Assembly: GCA_021292105.1 (NCBI GenBank)
Contig: CM037862.1
Location: 3,976,501 to 4,040,500, forward strand
DNA: 64,000 nucleotides
Direction of reading: 5' to 3'
From: Anadara kagoshimensis
Taxonomy: Eukaryota; Mollusca; Bivalvia; Arcoida; Arcidae
The notes beneath the pieces are model-generated. The model was not told the DNA's origin and did not search any database. It was given only the letters and a program-made list of their open reading frames with translations. The translations under genes and the position numbers were made by a program. Shown one piece after another: positions 57,285 through 64,000 of this stretch; within the stretch, counting starts at the first letter, position 1, and each line of letters opens with the position of its first letter.

Positions 57285-60200
57285 CATCTGAGATGAACTA
57301 ATTGTCGCTACTGTGGTGGTTTGGTTTTGGGATCGCGAAATGACTTGTCCAGTATTTGAAGTTGAACCTTTGCAGCACGCACAACAGCAAACACAGAGAA
57401 ATACACATCCAACGATAAACAAAATTGCTCCTCCTAAAGATCCTATGACGATACCAACAATAGCACCAGTAGACCTATATACAAAACACAATTAATTCAA
57501 ATATCCGGCATAAATCAAAGATCTAGTTTTATATTACCATCCATATGCAATAAGATTCTTAGGTAAAACAAGAGGCCCATGGACCTGATACGCTAACCTG
57601 ATAACTAATGGCTAGCTGATAGATTTAAAGAAAATATAGATACTGAAACCCCAATGACTTTTTATTTTATTTTTTACATCATAATGACCATTGTATCAAT
57701 ACCTACAACATTCTAATATACATGCTATACAAAAAGTTTATTGTTTTCGAGATAATTAAGCATTTCGGTATTGTTTCGCATCTGTGACCTTGACCTTTGA
57801 ACCCATGACCTTTTTCTATACATCAAAATGATCGTTCGTTGTATCAATACCTACAACATTCTAATATACATGCCTATACAAAAAGTTTATAGTTTTTTAG
57901 ATAATTATGCATTTCGGTATTGTTTCGCATCTGTGACCTTGACCTTTGAACCCATGACCTTTTTCTATACATCAAAATGATCGTTGTATCAATACTTACA
58001 ACATTCTAATATACATGTCTATAGAAAAAGTTTAACCATTTCGGTATTGTTTCACATCTGTGACCTTGACCTTTGAACCCATGGCCTTTTTCTATACATC
58101 AAAATCGTTGTTGTATCAATACCTACAACATTCTAATATACATGCCTATACAAAAAGTTTATGGTTTTCCAAATAATAATTATAATCAGAGGAAAAAAAT
58201 TAGGTCACGACCTTTACAAATGACTTTGACCTCATTTTGAAGATACTAACAAGAAGATGTCAAAACTGAAAACCCCATGTCATTATCTTGTCAAATAGTG
58301 AAGTTATAACAATTTGAAGCTATTTTACGATTTTTTTTTTCAAAATTAAACGCAAAAACGCGTAACCTATTTTTTGTCCGAATTTCACAAAATGAACAAA
58401 CTATAGGCTTAAGACCCTACAAAAGCCAAATATCACATCAGATTTTTTCTCCAATCAATACTTTCGGAGAAGAAGATTTTTGCACCCCTAGGTCACCTTG
58501 ACCTAGTTATGGTAGCCATGGCAACGCCACGAACAAATCTGAATTGTACCGGCCCATATATACTTCTGACCAAGTTTCATTGAAATCTATCCAGTAGTTT
58601 TAGAGGAGAAGTCGATATTAGGTGTTAACTACGCACGCATATACACACGCTGCGCTATGCCATAAGCTCACATGACCTTTCGATCAGGTGAGCTAAAAAT
58701 GAAGTTTTACTTTTTGTTATATTTATTTTTGAAGCACCGACAATAAGGTTCTATAAAAAATAATAAAAGTGAAATCGCCCCCAGTAGTATTAGAAATATC
58801 GTAAAAAAAACACGAAGTCATGTTTTCATACCAGACTACATTTATTTTACTACGCAGTCGAGCTCAGCCTTTTTCGAATACGAAGTGTCATATATACATA
58901 CAGACTTTATTTTCACAACCATTCCTTAATTAAAATTTTCAATAACTTAAGTCGGACAAATTTTTGGCAATATTTATTTTAATACAAATAAAAGGTTTTG
59001 ACAAAATTCAAACGGTTAGAATGGCACCTTAAATTCATGGGAAATGTATAACAAACAGATCAGATTCCAATTTTTCCTTATATAAGTTAATCATTGTTCT
59101 CGATATAACACAGTTTATTAATTTATTATATAGCCGCTGCTGTGGGAAGAAAACTCTAATTTTCTCTGGTGTGGGTTGTGTCGATGTCATGGCTTCGATT
59201 CAGTATTGCGATGGGGGTGCTTATTATACCCCCCACAAACTAGATTAAGGGTTTTATATAGGAATCACTATGTATGCCCGACTGTTCTTGTAAAATCGTG
59301 TCCGGGCCATATCTCATAATTACTTTGGAAGACTGTCATAAAACTTCACATGAATTATCCTCATGGTCCAAAGGTGTGTCACGACCTTGAACCAGGATCA
59401 TGTCGGAAAGTTCAAGGTCGCAGAAAAACAAAAAAATCATTGTAGATGTTGGTGGTGGGTATTTGACCCTCAAGAGACAGTTTTAGACTTTATACATGGT
59501 TCGTTTGATTGATACTTACAGTGTGGTGTAGGAGTAGGAGTAATAATAGTAGTAGTAGTAAGAACTACGGTAGCTTCGATAGTATCTAAGTCTGATACGG
59601 ACTTCTTCCGATAAATAAACTGAAAAATAAATCATAATTATATATTTAGTTGATTGATGTACTTGTAGGTTTTCCTTAACAGGATGGATTTTCTTTTCCA
59701 CTTCTAAATTCATGTCGAGTTTAAACTTTATGCGGGTGCTTTTGTTTTTGCATTGAAATGCATAAAAAATTTGAATTTGATAATAACGTTAACATGGATC
59801 CACTTCATGGGCAACATGGATAATGTGCTTTATAAAGATAAAACGGTTCACGATGCGAAAGTGACGGATAGCTCAAGAGATAAGGAAATACTGGAAGCTA
59901 TCGACTCTTGTTTTTGTTTCTGTTGTTTTATTTGGATAATAGTAAAAATTCCGATGATTTGGGGTTCGAACCCAGGTGGGTGAGAGGCGTTATGATCTGT
60001 AAGCATGCGTTAAAGAACGCTAAGTCACCGTGGCCCCAATACGACGCTAAAAGTATAGGCAAACAACATTGACCGGTCAAAGATAAAATTTCTGCCATTT
60101 CACTTATGTCATGTGACGTCTCGATATAAGTATGAAATATATAATATTCTATCAACCCTATGCATAAAATGCATTCGTTCATGATAACAATTTCTAATAA

Positions 60201-61304
60201 ATACATATTATATACACAGTGTGTATGTACAACCCTCAGTATGAGGTCGATTCCTTTTTTTGTAGCCGTATCACTACGAGTTGCGCTTGCGCGACGAGTA
60301 GCGATACAGCTAGACGAAAAAAGGACGAGACCTGATACGAAGGGTTGTACATACACGCTGTGTATATTATATTTTTATCTAACATTTCCAATTCGGTTAT
60401 TTAAAATTATAAAAAAAACAATACTTTATGTGTAAAAATTACATTTTACCACAGAAAACCACTGAACTATGTTATGACATTTGTTCTGTAGACTCCCTAA
60501 TGACGTCACAATGAGAAAGTGCACGTGCACTTTACCGCCAATGTTGTATACAAGATTCTGTATCATGCGTGTTCGATAAAACTTGTATTTCGTCAAATCA
60601 GTCTAATGTTAGATAATAGGTCAAACGGACAGGTAAAATAATGTTGTTTGCCTATACAAGCTATATGATTGAAGAGTTGTGAAATTAACTCTATAAAAGA
60701 TGAAATACATATTATCCTGTTTCTATGTCCTCCTTATATGGAAGATATGGAATTGAGTATCGAGACGTCGCCAGCTAAAGGCGAAGGTAAGAAATTTTGC
60801 CTGTGAGTTGCCCTGATGGCATTACACAGTAGGGTTCCACGATAACCATGATATCGGACCTCGTTTATTTTACGTTCCCATCCGAAAGAACCGTGACTTT
60901 CATTTCGAAATGCCGAGTGCTTAGCGAAAGAACAGTCACTACCCACTTTCAGGTCTTGGGTAGGACCCGGTCGGTGTTCGAACCCAAAACCCCCCACTTA
61001 CGAAGCGAGCTACGCCGTGGTCTGTGAGTTGTGAAATGAAACCCATACACATCCTGTTTCTATGTCCTCCTTATAAGGAAGATATAGAAAAAATGCACAT
61101 GTATTTATTTGCTATGTTAATCTACTCGATCAACTTAACAATGATAAATAAAAGTTAAAGCATTAGTCAATTGTGTCATATCATTGGATGTCATGGAATC
61201 AGAGATAGCATGTATTTAATACATGTATAAATAAACGACATCGCTATAATATCACCATAATTATAAATCAATCCGGGCGCTCATAATCCCACTTTAAAAC
61301 AAAA

Positions 61305-61351
<47 letters not shown>

Positions 61352-61570
61352 AAATATTGTCGAAAAAATAAAAAAAAATAATAAAAAAATGTTTCGGTTT
61401 CATCAGCTTGATTTATATCATTATTTATTTATTTATTTCATTTAAAGTGTGTGTGTGAAAATTTAATATATAATTACAAATTAAAAAAAGTTTTATGTAA
61501 ATATACTATATTTTTTATTTAAAAGAATCGCCTCTTTCAATTTAATATTCTTTATTCGTATATACTAGCG

Positions 61571-61608
<38 letters not shown>

Positions 61609-62037
61609 AGCGGTATTGCATAAATATATATCAGTACGAAGTACAAGAGGACGAAAATGAAACGTGCATGATCACACTAACTTTCAGTCTATTTTAACCA
61701 GCAGTCCATTGTATTAGAAACATTTCATAGACTTTTGATAAAACATATAAATATTTTCTGATAAAATGATGAAAACATTAAGAAAACAAATAAAATGTCA
61801 AATTTTCTGATTCATTTACTAAATGTACTTAAACTTTCTATTTTAATTTTTGGGTAAAATTCCTACTGAATGACCCTACATTCTGATTACTGTCCTATCT
61901 AAGATTACAATGAAGAAATGGGTTAGATATTGGGCTAACTGAAACAAAATTATGAAATATCTCCATCTTGACCGCATATGCTTACCTTGTAACAACCATA
62001 TAAATATAACAACTAAGTAATTCCTTGACAGTCCCAT
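55923..62037 (-). CDS. CYYR1/Shisa-like tyrosine-rich transmembrane protein, four exons
   Basis: CDS exons (minus strand) 62037-61986, 59619-59520, 57474-57284 and 56065-55923 total 486 nt, 161 residues plus TAA. Exon 1: ATG and a hydrophobic signal peptide (LVVIFIWLLQ), donor GTAAGC. Exon 2: acceptor TTTTTCAG, a short ectodomain with RLRYYRSYRSS and a run of seven Tyr, donor GTAAGT. Exon 3: STGAIVGIVIGSLGGAILFIV membrane segment (quoted to start) followed by CVCCCACCKG, donor GTAAGT. Exon 4: acceptor TTTTCAG, a Pro/Gln/Tyr-rich tail with PPPAYG, a PPxY motif that can bind WW domains. Junction phases 1, 2 and 1 all agree. Layout and length fit CYYR1/Shisa-like single-pass adaptors, but the ectodomain lacks Cys. 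The likely site is plasma or endosomal membrane; its role is unknown. A possible ATTAAA signal lies at 55890-55885. Confidence 0.8.
56440..56708 (+). pseudogene. LINE C-terminal fragment in intron 3
   Basis: KRKWRWIGHILRREQGNITK (about 56459-56518), then, after a frame change near 56560, TTWRRTLDSDL, WGEAKRVAHDRDRWR and VEALCPSRG to a TAA. This is the well-known C-terminal tail of endonuclease-reverse-transcriptase LINEs of invertebrates. It is 5'-truncated and lies antisense to the host gene. Confidence 0.85.
56783..56945. repeat. Dispersed repeat with CAGTTTCACAATCATTTCT start, second copy
   Basis: Diverged relative of 42495-42650, in intron 3. Confidence 0.5.
57075..57283. repeat. Tandem duplication of the exon 3 end with GA microsatellites
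   Basis: Two copies (57075-57183 and 57184-57278) of the block CTCATCTGAGAT.AACTAATTG plus a GA run repeat the 3' edge of exon 3 (57284 on) inside intron 3. On the minus strand the donor position reads GCAAG in the nearer copy and ACAAG in the farther, against GTAAG at the real exon. Confidence 0.85.
57567..58697 (+). repeat. Dispersed repeat with internal tandem units, full-looking copy in intron 2
   Basis: Starts ACAAGAGGCCCATGGACCT and ends near CAGGTGAGCTAAAA. Inside are about four units of about 170 bp with CTGTGACCTTGACCTTTGAA, CCATGACCTTTTTCTATAC and AATACCTACAACATTCTAAT, then one unit of the 310-bp family (58320-58470). It is an inverted relative of 1-612. No ORF. Confidence 0.75.
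58915..59035. repeat. Dispersed repeat, third copy of the TTTCACAACCATT family
   Basis: TTTTCACAACCATTCCTTAA, GACAAAATTCAAACGGTTAG and AATGGCACCTTAAATTC parallel 42495-42650. In intron 2. Confidence 0.5.
59860..60090 (+). repeat. tRNA-derived SINE
   Basis: GGATAGCTCAAGAGATAAGG (about 59867) looks like a box A, GGGGTTCGAACCCAGG (59961-59976) is a good box B, and the body has GCGTTAAAGAACGCTAAGTC and CACCGTGGCCCC. The boxes are farther apart (about 90 bp) than in a working promoter, so an insertion is likely. In intron 1. Confidence 0.65.
60211..60366. repeat. 156-bp imperfect hairpin
   Basis: Arms of about 75 bp pair from TATACACAG..GTGTATGTACAACC at the outside to CTAC..GTAG and GCGC at the centre (about 60288), with scattered mismatches. 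In intron 1. It may be a MITE or a hairpin RNA source. Confidence 0.8.
60734..61022 (-). repeat. tRNA-derived SINE
   Basis: Minus strand: CGTAGCTCGCTTCGTAAG (about 61010-60993; box A-like) and TTGGGTTCGAACACCG (about 60988-60973; box B), then a body of about 240 bp ending near a CTTCGCC..GGCGAC region. TATGTCCTCCTTATA.GGAAGATAT occurs on both sides (about 60725 and 61062), a likely target duplication or flanking repeat. Confidence 0.7.
61301..61356. repeat. (AAAT)n microsatellite
   Basis: About 13 AAAT units, followed by an A-rich stretch and short inverse TTTA units near 61425. Confidence 0.95.
61572..61606. repeat. (AT)n microsatellite
   Basis: Uninterrupted alternating A/T run in intron 1. 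Confidence 0.9.
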
Positions 62038-62726
62038 GTTTACAACTATTCAATGTTTTAAAACTTTTACTTAATATATTTTATCGAAAGTGTCGAAATA
62101 CTTATTGCACAATCTAGGGTCAGAAGGGGGGTTTAGAACTGTGGGGTCATTTTTCACGAAATCCTTCCTAAATTAAAATGATCATCATGAAAATTGTTTT
62201 TAATTATTTTTTTTATTATTGTTATTAATTTATAGTTAAGAACGAAATCTTTTCCGATATTGTTTCAAGATTGAGTTTAATAATTTAATTTTTGTTCATA
62301 GATATCCTTTACAGTGTCCTCTGGGTGGCTAATCTATTTCACCTGGCAACATATATATGTACACAATATACTGATAAAACCGTTATCTCATTGTGAAATA
62401 CATGAATGTGACTTAAAACGGGTGGGCGGGGCACGTGTCAGTTTAGAAAAAATTATATCCTGCATGCTTCTTTAAGGATGGTTCTACCTCGTGGAAAGCA
62501 ACAAGGAAGTGCGCAGTAATAGAATTTCGGTTTTTACACAATTAAAACATCTTTTCTCAAAAAGAAGACATATTAAGGGGATTTCCAACAGAGAATGCCA
62601 TTTACGTACAAGCTGAGACAAAGAAAGTAATGTGGCTGTGGTAAACAAATTACCTTTTAAGAATGCTTGACTGTCAATTAAGCAAAGGGCCTAAGTTTGA
62701 TTTTATCAGTTCAAACAAACAAATAA

Positions 62727-62727
<1 letters not shown>
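62038..62727. other. Upstream of the CYYR1-like gene
   Basis: No ORF or recognised repeat. The 5' UTR and promoter of the minus-strand gene would lie here, but no TATA-like or initiator signal can be assigned reliably. Confidence 0.35.

Positions 62728-62777
<50 letters not shown>
62728..62777. repeat. (TTA)n microsatellite
   Basis: About 16 TTA/ATT units. Confidence 0.95.
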
Positions 62778-63253
62778 TCCGTGAATATTATTGCCCCTTG
62801 CTTTTCTCGAAGTTTATTTAACAGATATCGAACTCAATAGTAGAAGTGTTTTTGGCCATTCATATTTTTATCACACACATGGTAAAGGCTAAACAATTGG
62901 CTCAAATCCGTAAAATCGTATTTTTTGTTATAGCTTTTAACAACTAAGTCATGATGTAGAAATATCTTTTTCCTCTTTAACCAGGTCACCGTGACCCTTT
63001 TTTATGGTCGATTAATTTGTACTGATAACTTCATGAGTTTTGTTCATAGGGACTCAAACTTTAATTTGGTTACCAAAATACTATTTCGAAAATATACGAA
63101 ATCACTTTTGTTAATAAGCGAAAAGGCATTGTGAATACATATACGAAATACTTATTCTTATTCAAAAAATACCCCCAACTCTCTGTATCTACCGGGGTAT
63201 TTGAAACTCTTAAATATTTGATTAAATTAGGAGATTCTATTGGTTGTGTCATA

Positions 63254-63344
63254 ATACCATTTTTTGAATTTAATCATAAAATACATTAAAAAATGGTATA
63301 TGTCAATATATGATGTATTTTATGATTAAATTAAAAAAATGGTA
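63254..63344. repeat. Small AT-rich palindromic element
   Basis: Arms of 32 bp (63254-63285 and 63313-63344; TACCATTTTTT..AATCATAAAATACAT) pair with one or two mismatches around a 27-bp loop that holds another AAAAAATGGTATA. Related to 54033-54122. Confidence 0.75.
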
Positions 63345-64000
63345 TATGACAGTTGTGACAAAATTTTAACTCTCTTTACCAGCCAGGTCGTTGGCGTTTC
63401 TACCTTGGTTGCTATATCACTGCATTTGTAACCGTCTTATTGGCACCGTGATGATCTATTTCGTGCAAGGAACACGGAATTGTGACAGACAAAGGAATCT
63501 ATATACTGAAGTTTGAGTACTTGGAAATATGGTACAGGTCTCGGATAAAGGAACAATGCAGAATAATTATTTCATTTGCACTTTATATATTCCCCATTAT
63601 CAACAGTTTGCGAGCAGTTGCATTTATATCGACTATGGATGCCATTGCTGGCTATGAATGTCATTGGTCACATAATTGCGCGTATGATTACATGTTGACA
63701 ATACCTCCGCGTCAAGTGGATCCATATACACTGTATAACATTTATGATGTTTTTTAGTGAAAATATTATATTTTATAGATGATGTAACACGGGTTAAGTT
63801 TACAAAAAAATAATTTACAAAAACTTTTAAGTAAATAAATATAACTTGAACTGAAGTGTTTTTGTGAACTTGTTTTGGTGGAAACGTCACAGTTCTCTAC
63901 GGTGTTTAATTCAAAGGACCTATCGCTGAATTCAGTTGCTACGGCATTAAGTTTCTATTTTCAAAAAAAATTTAAACGAAAAATAACAATTGAGCTGTTT
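63345..64000. other. Non-coding stretch to the window end
   Basis: Overlapping open frames on both strands (63482-63757 plus, 63633-63890 minus) show no known motif. Nothing else is seen. Confidence 0.3.

Noticed and set aside
63482..63890. Overlapping frames of 91 and 85 codons on opposite strands
   Set aside because: They shadow each other, show no domain, and the region has no other gene signal.

Overview
The window looks like nuclear DNA from a marine invertebrate, most probably a bivalve mollusc. This is an inference: the DNA is AT-rich and intron-containing, packed with microsatellites, long satellite arrays and several transposon superfamilies, and its two convincing host genes are an intronless orphan GPCR and a CYYR1/Shisa-like tyrosine-rich membrane protein of a kind known from lophotrochozoans. 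No rRNA gene, intact tRNA gene, CRISPR array or prokaryotic operon is seen.

Layout. 1-4.34 kb: a dispersed tandem repeat, a small inverted-repeat element carrying a tRNA-like head, and a decayed minus-strand gag-like relic with an LTR/PBS-like edge. 4.34-16.2 kb: a nearly complete BEL/Pao LTR retrotransposon with a 5-bp target duplication. Its 5' LTR is split by an intact 4.1-kb hAT-type DNA transposon whose 1070-residue transposase carries an N-terminal OTU-protease-like domain. The BEL gag is open, but pol is broken in several frames although the two LTRs are almost identical. 16.9-25.4 kb: a macrosatellite in which a 61-bp satellite and a 79-bp satellite alternate with a duplicated 0.77-kb spacer. 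27.3-30.0 kb: 3' ends of a retroelement, one of which has grown into a 56-bp minisatellite about 2 kb long. 31.3-35.3 kb: a 4.0-kb DNA transposon with long inverted ends and a frameshifted DDE transposase ending in a SWIM zinc finger. 35.8-37.0 kb: the GPCR (minus strand).

37.2-49 kb: tandem repeats of about 310 bp, a dead LINE, microsatellites, a mariner relic, a second retroelement relic that supplies the coding end for the 27-kb and 41-kb fragments, and a pair of inverted 0.45-kb arms around these. 49.03-53.99 kb: a 5-kb element bounded by inverted ends built of short CACAAATGTAGTAA-type repeats and a 5-bp target duplication. It contains a second, nested inverted repeat around a broken CXC-domain gene. 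55.9-62.04 kb: a four-exon minus-strand gene (CYYR1/Shisa-like, predicted 161 aa) whose signal peptide, Tyr-rich ectodomain, transmembrane/Cys-rich segment and PPxY tail lie on separate exons with matching splice phases; its introns hold SINEs, a LINE fragment and dispersed repeats. The rest, to 64 kb, is non-coding with simple repeats and small palindromes.

Only the GPCR and the CYYR1-like gene are supported as host genes. The other coding sequence belongs to mobile elements, mostly in decay, inserted into one another. All assignments come from reading motifs, repeats and splice signals by eye; no database search was run.
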